This document shows positions 50,089-61,199 of a DNA stretch of 64,000 nt, one piece after another. Positions within the stretch are counted from its first letter, which is position 1, and every line of letters starts with the position of its first letter. The DNA is taken from contig NZ_JAQCNJ010000006.1 of the NCBI RefSeq assembly GCF_028275055.1, forward strand, positions 1 through 64,000. The letters run 5' to 3'. Both the position numbers and the translations under genes were made by a program. Below the pieces are notes generated by a model that was not told the DNA's origin, made no database searches, and was given only the letters and a program-made list of their open reading frames with translations. Source of the DNA: Haloplanus sp. Its GTDB lineage: Archaea > Halobacteriota > Halobacteria > Halobacteriales > Haloferacaceae.

Positions 50089-51396
50089 ATGAGCCTTCTC
50101 GACGACGCCCGACGGCTCGCCGCGACCGGCCCCGTCTGTGACGCCTGTCTCGGGCGCGTCTTCGCCGACCGGAGTTTCGGACTGACCAACGCCGAACGTG
50201 GGCGGTCGCTCCGCGTCGCCGTCGCCCTCGACGACGACGACGATTTCGACCCCGTCACCGTCGAGGACTGCTGGGTCTGTGAGGGGCGGTGTGGCGAGTT
50301 CGACGACTGGGCCGCCCGCGCCGCCGACACCGTCGGGAACGTCGAGTTCGACACCTATCAGGTCGGCACCCGGACGCCGCCGCTGATCGAGGAAAACGAG
50401 CGACTGCTCCGTGAGGAGGTGGGACGCGACCCCGAGATGGCGCTTGCCCCCGACGGCGACGCCGCGGGCGAGCCGTTCAAAATGGAGTTCAACCGCGAGG
50501 TCGGCAAACGCGTCGGCCGTCTCGTCGACGCCGAGGTGGAGTTCGAGCGGCCGGACGTGCAGTTCATCGTCGACCTCGACGCCGACCGGGTCGAGGCGGA
50601 GATCAACTCCGCGTTCGTCTACGGCCGGTACCGGAAACTCGAACGCGACATCCCACAGACCGAGTGGCCCTGCCGGGAGTGTCAGGGGAGCGGCCGGCAG
50701 GGACGCGAGCCCTGTGACCACTGCGGCGGGTCGGGCTACCTCTACGAGCGCAGCGTGGAGGAACTCACCGCACCGGTCGTCGAGGACGTGATGGACGGCG
50801 TCGACGCCCTCTTTCACGGCGCGGGTCGCGAGGACGTGGACGCCAGGATGCTCGGCACCGGTCGCCCCTTCGTCATCGAGGTGAAAGAGCCCCGCCGCCG
50901 CCGTGTCGACGTCGACCGTCTCGAGGCGGACGTGAACGCCTTTGCCGACGGCGCGGTGGAGGTCGAGGGGCTCCGTCTCGCGACCTACGAGATGGTCGAG
51001 CGCGTGAAACGACTCGACGCGAGCAAGACCTACCGCGCCGCCGTCGCGTTCGACGCCGACATCGAGGCGGACGCCCTCGACGCGGCGCTTGCGAGTCTCG
51101 ACGGCGCGACGGTCGAACAGGAGACGCCGAGCCGGGTCGACCACCGCCGGGCGAGCATGACTCGGACCCGCGAGGTGTACGACGCCGACGGTGAGTTCGA
51201 GGATCCACGCCACGCGACCGTCGAGGTCCACGGGGCCGGCGGACTCTACGTAAAGGAACTCGTCTCGGGCGACGACGGCCGGACAGAGCCGAGTCTGGCG
51301 GGGCTGCTCGGTGTCGGCGCACGCGTCACCGCCCTCGACGTTCTCGCCGTCGAGGGCGAGGCAGGTTCCTTCGAGAACGGGGAGTACTTTGTGTAA
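50089..51396 (+). CDS. pus10: tRNA pseudouridine(54/55) synthase Pus10
   Basis: CDACLGRVFADRSFGLTNAERG, EFNREVGKRVG, CRECQGSGRQGREPCDHCGGSGYLYERSVEE, GTGRPFVIEVKEPRRR. Confidence 0.95.
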   Translation: MSLLDDARRLAATGPVCDACLGRVFADRSFGLTNAERGRSLRVAVALDDDDDFDPVTVEDCWVCEGRCGEFDDWAARAADTVGNVEFDTYQVGTRTPPLIEENERLLREEVGRDPEMALAPDGDAAGEPFKMEFNREVGKRVGRLVDAEVEFERPDVQFIVDLDADRVEAEINSAFVYGRYRKLERDIPQTEWPCRECQGSGRQGREPCDHCGGSGYLYERSVEELTAPVVEDVMDGVDALFHGAGREDVDARMLGTGRPFVIEVKEPRRRRVDVDRLEADVNAFADGAVEVEGLRLATYEMVERVKRLDASKTYRAAVAFDADIEADALDAALASLDGATVEQETPSRVDHRRASMTRTREVYDADGEFEDPRHATVEVHGAGGLYVKELVSGDDGRTEPSLAGLLGVGARVTALDVLAVEGEAGSFENGEYFV

Positions 51397-51437
51397 CACA
51401 CGAACGCTTACGACGACCGCTCCCCAACGCTGACCCG

Positions 51438-53231
51438 ATGAGTTCGGTTCCTGAACGGAGCGAGATCGACGACGAGAACAAGTGGGATCTGGAGAGCATC
51501 TTCGCGAGCGACGAGGACTGGGAGACGGCCCTCGCCGACATCAGCGACCGGATCGACGACCTCTCGGTGTACGAGGGGCGGGTGACCGAGAGCCCGGAGA
51601 CGCTGCTCGAACTGCTCGAACTGCGGGAGGATCTCCTGCGGGACGTGTCGACGGTGTCGACATACGCCAGCCTCCGGAGTAGCGAGGACACGAGAGACGG
51701 CGAGTACCAGGCCATGTCGGCCCGGGCGGAGTCGCTCGCGGCCGACGCCCGGAGCGCCGCGAGCTTTGTTCGGCCGGAACTACAGGCCCTCGACCGCGCG
51801 GAACTCGACGACTTCGTCGAGACCGAACCTGTTCTCGCCGAATACGACCACTACTTCGACGACGTGCTTCGCGCGAAGCCACACACCCGTTCGAAGGAGG
51901 TCGAGGAGCTGCTCGCGGACCTCTCGGACGTGACCGACGCCGCGAGCGACGTCTACTCCATGCTCTCGAACGCCGATATGGAGTTCCCGACCGTCGAGAA
52001 CCCTGACGGCGAGGACGTGGAGATCACGCTTGGCAACTTCACCAAACTCCAGAAGCATCCAAACCGCTCGTTCCGCCGCGAGGTCCACGAGGTTTTCTAC
52101 GACCACTGGGCGGACGTGCGCAACGGCGTCGGGACGGCGTTGAAAAAGAGCGTGACCTCGGACGTGAAGCTCGCTCGCGCCCGCAACTACGACACCGCCC
52201 GCGAGGCGGCGCTCGACGGGCCGAACGTCCCTATCGACGCCTACGACACGCTCGTCGACACCGTTCGGGAGAACCTCGACTACCTCCACCGTCACGCCGA
52301 CCTCAAAGCCACCGCGCTCGGTGTCGACGACCTGCGGATGTGGGACCTCTACGCGTCGATGGCCGACGGGGAGCCGCCGTCGATCCCCTACGGACAGGCG
52401 GTCGAGTACGTCGTCGACGCGGTCGAACCGCTCGGCGAGGCGTATCAGGAACGGCTGGCCGAGGGACTCGACTCCCGGTGGGTCGACGTTTACGAGAACC
52501 GCGGCAAGCGCTCGGGTGCGTTCTCGGCGGGCACGTACGACACCCAGCCGTTCATCCTCATGAACTACCAGAACGACGTGTCGTCGATGTACACACTGGC
52601 CCACGAGCTCGGCCACTCGATGCACTCGGAGTTGGCCAACGAAGCCCAGCCGTGGCAGTACAGCGACTACGACATCTTCGTCGCCGAGGTGGCGAGTACG
52701 GTCAACGAGACGCTGCTCACCCACCACCTGCTGGAGACCGTCGACGACGACACGCTCCGCCGACACGTTCTCGACGAGTACCTCGAACGCTTCCGGTCGA
52801 CGTTGTTTCGCCAGACCATGTTCGCGGAGTTCGAACTCCGGATCCACGAGACCGTCGAGAACGACGGCGCGCTCACCCCCGACCGGTTCGACGACCTGTA
52901 CCGCGAGTTGAAAGAGGCGTTCTACGAACCCGCGGTCGTCGACGACCGGATTGCCCGCGAGTGGATGCGGATCCCCCACTTCTACTACGGCTACTACGTC
53001 TACCAGTACAGCACGGGTATCAGCGCGGCGACGGCAATCGTCGACCGGATCCGGTCCGAGGGCGAGAACGCCGCCGCGGACTACCGCGAAGCCCTGCGGA
53101 TGGGTGGCTCCGCGTATCCCGCCGAAATCCTGGAGCAGGCCGGCGTGGACACGACCGACGCGGGGTACATCGAGACGGCGCTTTCGACATACGACGAGAC
53201 GCTGGACGAGATGGAACGGCTGATCCGGTAG
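51438..53231 (+). CDS. pepF: Oligoendopeptidase F
   Basis: TLAHELGHSMHSELAN zinc motif; full-length M3B architecture. Confidence 0.96.
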   Translation: MSSVPERSEIDDENKWDLESIFASDEDWETALADISDRIDDLSVYEGRVTESPETLLELLELREDLLRDVSTVSTYASLRSSEDTRDGEYQAMSARAESLAADARSAASFVRPELQALDRAELDDFVETEPVLAEYDHYFDDVLRAKPHTRSKEVEELLADLSDVTDAASDVYSMLSNADMEFPTVENPDGEDVEITLGNFTKLQKHPNRSFRREVHEVFYDHWADVRNGVGTALKKSVTSDVKLARARNYDTAREAALDGPNVPIDAYDTLVDTVRENLDYLHRHADLKATALGVDDLRMWDLYASMADGEPPSIPYGQAVEYVVDAVEPLGEAYQERLAEGLDSRWVDVYENRGKRSGAFSAGTYDTQPFILMNYQNDVSSMYTLAHELGHSMHSELANEAQPWQYSDYDIFVAEVASTVNETLLTHHLLETVDDDTLRRHVLDEYLERFRSTLFRQTMFAEFELRIHETVENDGALTPDRFDDLYRELKEAFYEPAVVDDRIAREWMRIPHFYYGYYVYQYSTGISAATAIVDRIRSEGENAAADYREALRMGGSAYPAEILEQAGVDTTDAGYIETALSTYDETLDEMERLIR

Positions 53232-53350
53232 ACAGCCCGGTACTCCCTCGGGATCACGGGTGCGTCCCACCGGCGGTGTCAGTCGGGGTTCGCGTCCGGG
53301 TTCGCGTACCCAAAGGCCCATTTACACCCGCTACTTAGGAAAGATAACCA

Positions 53351-54580
53351 ATGTCACGGAGTCCGTCGCTTCCGGACCGCCCGCGGTTGGATCTGGATCC
53401 CGAGATGTCCGACGCGGAGCGGCTGGACGCCATCCAGCAACATTACGAGCGGATGATCCGCGTCAACGAGGAACTGGCAGAGCGGCTCGATGAAACCGAC
53501 GACCGTCGCGAGGAACTGATGGAAGAGGTCGACCATCTCAAGCGCCGAAACGAGGTGCTGAAGACCTCGTCACTGTACGTTGCCACCGTCGAAGAGGTGG
53601 CCGACGACGGCGTCATCATCAAACAGCACGGCAACAATCAGGAGGTGCTCACCGAACCGTCCCCGCGCATCCGAAAGGAACTCGCTGCGGGCGACCGCGT
53701 CGCCGTCAACGACTCCTTCAGCGTGCAGGCGATTCTCGACGACGAGACGGATTCGCGAGCACAAGCCATGGAGGTCGAGGAGTCGCCGACGGTCACCTAC
53801 GACGACATCGGCGGCATCGGCGACCAGGTGCGCGAGGTGCGCGAGGCCGTCGAGGACCCCCTGTTGACGCCGGAACTGTTCGAAAAGGTCGGCGTCGATC
53901 CGCCGTCGGGTGTCCTGCTCCACGGCCCGCCGGGGACGGGGAAAACGATGCTCGCAAAGGCCGTCGCCAACGAGACGGACGCCACATTCATCAAAATGGC
54001 CGGCTCCGAACTCGTCCGGAAGTTCATCGGCGAGGGGTCCCGACTGGTCCGTGATCTCTTCGAACTCGCCGAGGAGCGCCAGCCGGCGGTCATCTTTATC
54101 GACGAGATCGACTCCGTCGCCGCCAAGCGGACGGACTCGAAGACCTCCGGCGACGCCGAGGTCCAGCGGACGATGATGCAACTGCTCTCCGAGATGGACG
54201 GCTTCGACGACCGCGGCGAGATTCGGATCATGGCCGCGACCAACCGGTTCGACATGCTCGACGAGGCGATTCTCCGCCCCGGCCGGTTCGACCGGCTCAT
54301 CGAGGTGCCAAAGCCCGACGCCGAGGGCCGCGCTCAGATCCTCAGCATCCACACCCGCGACATGAACGTCGACGACGACGTCGACTTCGCGGAACTGGCC
54401 GACGATCTCGACGACTACAGCGGCGCCGACCTCGCCTCCCTCGCGACGGAGGCCGGGATGTTCGCCATCCGCGACGACCGCACCCTCGTCACGATGGCCG
54501 ACTTCCGCGACGCAAAGGCGAAAATCGAGGACAACGAGGACTCCGGCCCGGTGATGGCTTTCACTGACTACCAGTACTGA
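53351..54580 (+). CDS. Proteasome-activating nucleotidase (PAN)
   Basis: coiled-coil + OB + AAA: GPPGTGKTMLAKAVANETDATFIKMAGSELVRKFIGEGSRLVRDLFELA; C-terminal YQY (HbYX-like). Confidence 0.96.
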   Translation: MSRSPSLPDRPRLDLDPEMSDAERLDAIQQHYERMIRVNEELAERLDETDDRREELMEEVDHLKRRNEVLKTSSLYVATVEEVADDGVIIKQHGNNQEVLTEPSPRIRKELAAGDRVAVNDSFSVQAILDDETDSRAQAMEVEESPTVTYDDIGGIGDQVREVREAVEDPLLTPELFEKVGVDPPSGVLLHGPPGTGKTMLAKAVANETDATFIKMAGSELVRKFIGEGSRLVRDLFELAEERQPAVIFIDEIDSVAAKRTDSKTSGDAEVQRTMMQLLSEMDGFDDRGEIRIMAATNRFDMLDEAILRPGRFDRLIEVPKPDAEGRAQILSIHTRDMNVDDDVDFAELADDLDDYSGADLASLATEAGMFAIRDDRTLVTMADFRDAKAKIEDNEDSGPVMAFTDYQY

Positions 54581-54807
54581 GTCCGACCGGTTCCCGACGG
54601 ATCGCTTTTTCTCGACCCGTTCTTCGGTGGTCGGTTCCGGGCAACCGCCGCGTACCGTGGTGTCGGTTCTCGGACGGACCGCCGTGCCCGCCGGCGTGTG
54701 TCGTCGGCATGACCTCCGATACACGGCGCTCGAAGGTCCGTACCGCCCACATCGTCCGGAGCGCCGACGGCTTTTTAGCCGCGCTCCCCCTACCTGAAAC
54801 GACTGCG

Positions 54808-55191
54808 ATGAATGGAAACACGCCGTACGGAGGCGCGCCGGGAGTCGTCGACGCCGGACAGCGGTCGACGGACGTCGAACTCACTCAGAACCAGCGACAG
54901 TCCCTCCAGCGGGCCGTGGCGGGAATCGTCTCACAGACCCGATCGTACCTGCCCGACAGTTACACCGTCGGGTCGGAGCTATCCTACGGGTCGAACGGAC
55001 CGACGGCAACCGTCGCCGTCCGTCCGCCGGCGGGCCATCCCGTGAGCGCGGGGTTCGCGCCCGACCTCGACGATCTCGAAACCGGACTGGAGACCGACGA
55101 ACGCGACGAGGTCGCGCGCGGACTGGCCGCGAGCGCCGCGCTTCAGGTGATGGATGCCGTCGGCGACGGTATCACGCCGACCGCTCGCTGA
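54808..55191 (+). CDS. DUF5811-family protein
   Basis: MNGNTPYGGAPGVVDAGQRSTDVELTQNQRQSLQRAVAGIVSQTRSYLPDSYTVGSEL. Confidence 0.78.
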   Translation: MNGNTPYGGAPGVVDAGQRSTDVELTQNQRQSLQRAVAGIVSQTRSYLPDSYTVGSELSYGSNGPTATVAVRPPAGHPVSAGFAPDLDDLETGLETDERDEVARGLAASAALQVMDAVGDGITPTAR

Positions 55192-55391
55192 CGTTTTTCT
55201 CGTTCGCCGTCGGCGGGGCGATCAGGACCGCATAACAGAACAGGAGCGCCGACGGCCGTCGGTGTCGCCGTCACCGCCGACACGAACGCCCCGAGAAGCA
55301 ACGGCACCGGGAGCAGTGCCAGCAACAGGTCATACCGGGACGGTGTTGTCGGTAGGCTGATACTGTCGCTCTGGGGCGTTTGAACGCTCAT
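55172..55391 (-). pseudogene. Small two-TM membrane protein with apparent frameshift
   Basis: frame 1 MSVQTPQSDSISLPTTPSRYDLLLALLPVPLLLGAFVSAVTATPTAVG; continuation in another frame ALLFCYAVLIAPPTANEKNVSERSA*. Confidence 0.6.
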
Positions 55392-55536
55392 ACGTACTCA
55401 CTCCACCTTTTGATTGCTAATTTGTAAACTAAAACGTTTCGCCGAGCGTATCTGAGGAGTCGACCGAACGTTCAAAAAACCACCGTAAATAATATGGATA
55501 CGTTACTTCGGGCCATCGGTCCGGGCGCGGCTCGGC

Positions 55537-57339
55537 TTACTTCCCCCAGAACGGATCCCGCCGCCGGTGGTTGTCGAGAAAGCCTTGGAGCGCCTCGAGT
55601 TCGTCGGCGGCGATTTCGTCGGTCAGTTCCTGTTCGAGGATCTTCGCGTGTTTCTCGGGCACGTCGACCCAGAGCTCATCACCCTCGTCGATCCCGCGGC
55701 CGACGGTCGGGCCGTCGATGGCGACGCTGACGCGTTCGCCCGCCCGCGCCTCGTCGACGTCGTCGCCCTGTTTCTGGATGCCGCTCAACTGACCGACACG
55801 GTCGAACTCGTTGCCGTCGAAGCCGCCGACGTAGGAGTTGTTCTGGAGGGTGCCCGAGAGCACCTCGACGCCGACGACGGCGGGGTCGGACTGGCGGAAG
55901 ACGTGGTCGTCAAGGATCCGGAAGCGGGCGGGCCGGACGATCTTGTCGAGAACGGTCTCCTGTTGGGCGCGCTGGCGTTCCTCGATAAACGTCTCGTAGT
56001 CCTCGACCAGTTGGTAGATCACGTCGTCGTGGAACAAACGTACGCCGCCCTCCTCGAGTTCGCGCTCGGCGTTCGCGAGAACGTCGACGTTGAACCCGAG
56101 GATCACTTGATGTTCGGCGCCGTCGGCGGTGCTGGCGACGGCCACGTCGCGGGGGGCCACGTCGCCGACCTCCGCCCGAAGGATCGGCACCTCGGCATCG
56201 ACGAGAGCGTTTGCGATCGCCTCCAGACTGCCGAGCGTGTCGGCTTTGACGACGACGCCGTTCTCCTCGGTCTCGACCTCGATCTCGGCGAGTTCGGACT
56301 CTACATCCGCGGCGACGGCCGCCCGCTCGCGGTCGCGAACGACCCGGACGGGAGCGCCGGCCATGGCCTCGGCTAGATCGGGGGCGGCGATCTTCACCCC
56401 GGCGGCGGCGGCGACGGCGTCGACCCGTCCGAACCGCTTCTCCGCGCGGATCTCGGCCAGCGGCTTGGGTTGGAGGAGCGCTCGCACCTCGGTCACGATG
56501 GGGTCGCCGGTCCCCCCGACGACGATCTCGTCGCCCTCGCGGATCGTCCCGTCGTACATCACCGCATCGAGGGTGGTGCCGAAGCCTTTCTCCTCTTTCA
56601 CCTCAAGGACCGTCCCCGCGCCAGGGCCGTCCACGTCGATCGTCATCTGTTCTTTCATGTACCGCTGTGACAACCCCATCAACACGGTCAGGAGGTCAGG
56701 GACCCCCTCGTCGGTCATCGCGGAGACGGGGACGACACCGATGTTGCCTTGGAAGTCTTGGACCCGCCAGTAGAGGTCGGCCGAGAAGCCCGAGTCGGAG
56801 AGTTGGCCGATGATCTCGTAGAGGTTTTCGTCGAGTCGGGAGCGGGCGCGATCGCTCTGTGACTCGTAGGAGACCTGTATCGGCTCGCCGTCCTGTGGGT
56901 TCCACCCCGGTGTGGTGTCGATCTTGTTGGCCGCGACGACAAACGGCGTCCCGGTCCGTTTGAGAATGTCGATGGCCTCCTCGGTCTGGGGCTGGAAGCC
57001 GTCGTTTACGTCGACGACGAGAATAGCGATGTCGGCGAGTGCGCCGCCGCGCGAACGAAGCGTCGAGAAGGAGTGGTGGCCGGGCGTGTCGATAAACAAC
57101 AGCCCGGGCAGATCGAAGTCGTCGGGATCGACGAGGCTGCCGGCGATCCCCGAGATGGTGTCGAGGGGGACCGCAGTCGCCCCGATGTGCTGGGTTATCG
57201 CGCCGGCCTCGCCCTCACTGACCGCCGAGCCGCGGATCGTATCAAGCAGGCTGGTCTTCCCGTGGTCGACGTGCCCGAGCACGGCGACGATGGGGGTTCG
57301 AAGTGCGTCCGGTCGGTCGCGTGTGTCCGAATCTGACAT
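55537..57339 (-). CDS. infB: Translation initiation factor IF-2 (aIF5B)
   Basis: [32 protein letters not shown]; start at MSDSDTRDR. Confidence 0.96.
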   Translation of the reverse strand: MSDSDTRDRPDALRTPIVAVLGHVDHGKTSLLDTIRGSAVSEGEAGAITQHIGATAVPLDTISGIAGSLVDPDDFDLPGLLFIDTPGHHSFSTLRSRGGALADIAILVVDVNDGFQPQTEEAIDILKRTGTPFVVAANKIDTTPGWNPQDGEPIQVSYESQSDRARSRLDENLYEIIGQLSDSGFSADLYWRVQDFQGNIGVVPVSAMTDEGVPDLLTVLMGLSQRYMKEQMTIDVDGPGAGTVLEVKEEKGFGTTLDAVMYDGTIREGDEIVVGGTGDPIVTEVRALLQPKPLAEIRAEKRFGRVDAVAAAAGVKIAAPDLAEAMAGAPVRVVRDRERAAVAADVESELAEIEVETEENGVVVKADTLGSLEAIANALVDAEVPILRAEVGDVAPRDVAVASTADGAEHQVILGFNVDVLANAERELEEGGVRLFHDDVIYQLVEDYETFIEERQRAQQETVLDKIVRPARFRILDDHVFRQSDPAVVGVEVLSGTLQNNSYVGGFDGNEFDRVGQLSGIQKQGDDVDEARAGERVSVAIDGPTVGRGIDEGDELWVDVPEKHAKILEQELTDEIAADELEALQGFLDNHRRRDPFWGK

Positions 57340-57473
57340 GGTGTCCCCCGACAGAAGGTTGCTTAGTGGGCAAGAGCCGTGGACCGAAGTTAAGTCTTTC
57401 AACATCCCCTCACGCCGCTCGCTGCGGTGTCGGCCCCGTGGCGTTTAAGTTCGTGCCCTCGAATATCACGCCC

Positions 57474-57719
57474 ATGTCCAACGTACTCGCGGAAAACCTT
57501 TCGGGGAAGTCCGTGATGGGTTCCGATGGAACCGAACTCGGGATGTTGTACAACATCACGATGAACCTGAACACTGGCGCGCTGAACGACCTGCTCGTGT
57601 CTCCCAACGAACAGTTCTCCGCGTCCGACTCCCGCTTCCAGCAGGACGACCAGGGGCGACTCCACGTCCCCGTCTCCCGTGTGCAAGCGGTGAAAGACTA
57701 TATCGTTATCGACCGGTAG
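57474..57719 (+). CDS. PRC-barrel domain protein
   Basis: NVLAENLSGKSVMGSDGTELGMLYNITMNLNTGALNDLLVSP. Confidence 0.92.
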   Translation: MSNVLAENLSGKSVMGSDGTELGMLYNITMNLNTGALNDLLVSPNEQFSASDSRFQQDDQGRLHVPVSRVQAVKDYIVIDR

Positions 57720-58178
57720 ATGCACGTTCTCGACTCCTCAGCGTTTATCCACGAGTACCACACCTCAGAGTCGATGGCTTCCATCCCCGCGGTTGAGGAG
57801 GAACTCGAAGACGAGAGCGCCTACCGCTTCGACGCCATGGAGGGTGCGGGGATGCACATCCACATCCCGGCCGACAACACCGTCGAGACCATCGAACGGG
57901 CGGCCATCGAGACGGGTGACGGCGAGGAACTCTCCGATACCGACGTGCGTCTCGTCGCCACCGCCTTCGAACTCGACGGGACGCTCGTCACCGACGACTA
58001 CGCGATGCAGAACGTCGCCGAACATCTCGGCGTCGTCGTCGAGGTGATCGCCCGTGAGGGCATCTCCGAACAACGCGACTGGCGGTTCCAGTGCCAAGGT
58101 TGTGGCCGCGAGTTCGACGACCACCGCGACCGTTGTCCCATCTGTGGGAGCGACCTCTCGCGAAAGAACCCCGCCTGA
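57720..58178 (+). CDS. nob1: NOB1-family endoribonuclease (PIN + zinc ribbon)
   Basis: HVLDSSAFIHEY, DTDVRLVATAFELDGTLVTDDYAMQNVA, CQGCGREFDDHRDRCPICGSDL; abuts PRC gene (TAGATG). Confidence 0.92.
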   Translation: MHVLDSSAFIHEYHTSESMASIPAVEEELEDESAYRFDAMEGAGMHIHIPADNTVETIERAAIETGDGEELSDTDVRLVATAFELDGTLVTDDYAMQNVAEHLGVVVEVIAREGISEQRDWRFQCQGCGREFDDHRDRCPICGSDLSRKNPA

Positions 58179-58334
58179 GAGGCGAGCGCCGCGCCCTCGG
58201 GCCGCCCGGGCCTCGTCGCCTCTCCCCAACGAAACACGACACCGCGCCTTCGTGATGCCTTTCCCGTCCACCCGTGGCGTGATCGTTCGGTGTCCCGGCG
58301 TGTCCATTTTACCCCTCGGGGTCGGTGGTGTGGT

Positions 58335-59369
58335 ATGCGCGCCGCAACGTATCACGGTCCCGGCGATATCCGGATCGAGGAGCGTCCAAAGCCCGAACTC
58401 GAGGCCCCAACCGACGCCATCGTCCGCGTCACCCACACCGCGGTCTGTGGCTCAGACCTGTGGTTCTACCGCGGCGAGAGCGACCGGGAGGTCGGCTCGG
58501 CTGTCGGCCACGAGCCTATGGGAATCGTCGAGGCGGTCGGTGACGACGTGCGCTCGGTCAACCCTGGTGACCGCGTACTCGCCCCCTTTCGGATCAGTTG
58601 TGGCGCCTGTGAGTTCTGTCGGAAAGGCCTGCACACCTCCTGTGTCGACGGTGATTCGTGGGGCGGGGCGAACGGCGGTGGGCAGGGCGAATACGTCCGT
58701 TCGACCCACGCCGACGGCACGCTCGTTCGGGTTCCCGACCGCCACGCCGACGACGAGGACACCCTCCGGGCGCTTCTCCCGTTGACCGACGTGTTGGGGA
58801 CGGGCCACCACGCCGCCACCAGTGCCGGCGTCGACGCCGGGGCCACCTGCGTCGTCGTCGGCGACGGCGCGGTCGGCCTGTGTGCGGTTCTCGCCGCCCG
58901 CCGCCTCGGCGCGGAGCGAATCGTCGCCGTTGGCCACCACGAGGACCGTCTCGCCGTCGCCGAGGAGTTCGGCGCGACCGACACCGTTGCCGCCCGCGGC
59001 GACACGGCCATCGAACGGGTCCAGGAACTGACCCACGGCGGCGCGAATCACGTCGTCGAGTGTGTCGGCGCGTCGTCGTCGATGAACGCCGCCATCTCGA
59101 TGGCTCGTCCCGGCGGCACCGTTGGCTACGTCGGCGTCCCCCACGGCGTCGACGAACTCGACCTGTACGGCATGTTCGGCGACAACGTAACCCTCCGTGG
59201 CGGCGTCGCCCCCGTCCGGGCCTACACCGAGGAACTGATGGCCGACGTACTGGACGGCACGCTTGACCCCTCGCCGGTCTTCACCGAGACGGTCGGCCTC
59301 GACGGAGTCCCCGAGGGCTACCGGCTGATGGACGACCGCGAGGCGATCAAGGTGCTCGTGAAGCCGTAA
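58335..59369 (+). CDS. Zinc-dependent alcohol dehydrogenase family protein
   Basis: AVCGSDLWFYRG, GHEPMGIVEAVG, CGACEFCRKGLHTSC, GDGAVGLCAVLAARRLGAERIVAVG. Confidence 0.92.
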   Translation: MRAATYHGPGDIRIEERPKPELEAPTDAIVRVTHTAVCGSDLWFYRGESDREVGSAVGHEPMGIVEAVGDDVRSVNPGDRVLAPFRISCGACEFCRKGLHTSCVDGDSWGGANGGGQGEYVRSTHADGTLVRVPDRHADDEDTLRALLPLTDVLGTGHHAATSAGVDAGATCVVVGDGAVGLCAVLAARRLGAERIVAVGHHEDRLAVAEEFGATDTVAARGDTAIERVQELTHGGANHVVECVGASSSMNAAISMARPGGTVGYVGVPHGVDELDLYGMFGDNVTLRGGVAPVRAYTEELMADVLDGTLDPSPVFTETVGLDGVPEGYRLMDDREAIKVLVKP

Positions 59370-59416
59370 CGGGCACGCGAGCCACGCTTATTCCCCTCGG
59401 TGCGCTATGGCGTGCT

Positions 59417-61159
59417 ATGACCGGATTCGAACGCGTCGCCGCCGCCGACGAGGCCCGCGAGGCGAGTCCGCAGGTCGTCACCGCCGACGGTCGACCCATC
59501 GGTCTCTTCTACCACGAGGGATCGTTTCACGCCGTCGACAACCGCTGTCCCCACATGGGCTTTCCCCTCGCCGAGGGGTCCGTCGACGACGGCATTCTCA
59601 CCTGCCCGTGGCACCACGCCCGTTTTGAACTCTCCTGTGGTGATACGCTCGACCCATTCGCCGACGACGTCACCGCCTTCCCGGTCGAGGTGCGGGACGG
59701 CGACGTGTACGTCGATCCACATCCCGACCGCGAGACGCCGCCGGCGACCCATTGGGAGGAGCGCCTCGACCACGGCCTCCGGGAGTCACTCGACCTCGTC
59801 GTTGCCAAGGCGGTTCTTGGCCTCGACGACGCCGGCGTCGCGCCGACGGTCCCCTTGGAGGTGGGGACGGCCTTCGGGACACGGTACCGCGAGAACGGGT
59901 GGGGCAGGGGGCTGACGACGATGACGGCGATGGCGAACCTCCACGACGCCCTCCGGCCCGAGGACCGGCGGCGGGCCCGCTACGTCGGCCTCGGAGCGGT
60001 GGCCGACGACTGCGCCGGCGAACCCCCCTTCTTCGTTCAGGAGCCGTTGTCGACCGACGGCGTCGCCCCCGACCGCCTCGCCGACTGGTTCAGAGAAACG
60101 ATCGAGCTTCGGGACGCCGACGGCGCGGAGCGGGTACTCCGGGCGGCCATCGCGAGCGACGCCGACGAGTCGGCACTCGCCGGAACCGTTGTTGCCGCGG
60201 CGACCGACCACCGGTATCTCGACTCCGGTCACCGCCTCGACTTCGCGAACAAGGCCTTCGAACTGCTGGACCGGATCGGCTGGGACCACGCCGACGCCGT
60301 TCTCCCCAGCCTCGTGCCCGCGCTCGCCTCGGCCGACCGCGCCGAGGAGCGGTCGGCGTGGCGCCAACCCGTCGACGTGGCCGGCCTCGTCGTCGAGGCG
60401 AGCGACGCGCTTCCCGACCTGATCGAGACCGGCGAGAAGAAGACGTGGACCGAACCGGACGGCTTCGTCGACCGGCTCCTCGCCGACGACCCCCACGCTG
60501 TGATGGATACGTTGACCGACGCCATCGAGGCGGGGGCGAGCGCCGCCGCCCTCGCCCGAGCGGTCGCCGACGCCGCCGCCAGACGGGTCGCGCAGTTCGG
60601 CACGGCAAACGAGTTCCGCGACTGGAACACAGTGCATCACACCTACACGTACGCGAACGCGGTCTGTGGCCTCGCTGGGCGCACCGACGCCCCCGAACTC
60701 TACCGCGCCGTTTTCGACGGAGCGATGAGCGTCTACCTCGACCGCTTTCTCAACACGCCGCCAGCCCCCCTGCCCGATCCCGACGGCGACGCCGACCCGG
60801 ACGCCGTTCTCGACGACCTGTTGGAGACGTTCGAGGTTGAGGCCGACGACACCGTGTCCCGCGCCGGCCGACTCGTGGCCGAGTATCTCGCGGCCGGTGG
60901 CGACGCCGCCGGTCTGAAGCGCGCGATCGGCGAGGCGCTGTTGCGCGAGGACGTCGGCTTCCACCCGCGACAGAACGTCGAGGCGGCCGTGTCCCGGTAC
61001 GACGCTGCGGCCGCGAACGGTCGGGAGCGCCGAGGACGCGCCCACCTCGTCGCGACGGCGCGTTACCTCGCGGCCCACACGCCCACCCGTCGAGAGGGCG
61101 AACAGACCTTCCGGATGGCCCAGCGCCTCGCCAGAGGCGAGACCCTTCACGAGGCCTGA
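59417..61159 (+). CDS. Rieske [2Fe-2S] protein fused to a large uncharacterised helical domain
   Basis: NRCPHMGFPLAEGSVDDGILTCPWHHARFEL plus about 470-aa extension with DWNTVHHTYTYANAV and DFANKAFELLDRIGW. Confidence 0.88.
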   Translation: MTGFERVAAADEAREASPQVVTADGRPIGLFYHEGSFHAVDNRCPHMGFPLAEGSVDDGILTCPWHHARFELSCGDTLDPFADDVTAFPVEVRDGDVYVDPHPDRETPPATHWEERLDHGLRESLDLVVAKAVLGLDDAGVAPTVPLEVGTAFGTRYRENGWGRGLTTMTAMANLHDALRPEDRRRARYVGLGAVADDCAGEPPFFVQEPLSTDGVAPDRLADWFRETIELRDADGAERVLRAAIASDADESALAGTVVAAATDHRYLDSGHRLDFANKAFELLDRIGWDHADAVLPSLVPALASADRAEERSAWRQPVDVAGLVVEASDALPDLIETGEKKTWTEPDGFVDRLLADDPHAVMDTLTDAIEAGASAAALARAVADAAARRVAQFGTANEFRDWNTVHHTYTYANAVCGLAGRTDAPELYRAVFDGAMSVYLDRFLNTPPAPLPDPDGDADPDAVLDDLLETFEVEADDTVSRAGRLVAEYLAAGGDAAGLKRAIGEALLREDVGFHPRQNVEAAVSRYDAAAANGRERRGRAHLVATARYLAAHTPTRREGEQTFRMAQRLARGETLHEA

Positions 61160-61199
61160 CGCCCGGAACGCTTTTTCTCCCGCTCAATCCACGGTACAC

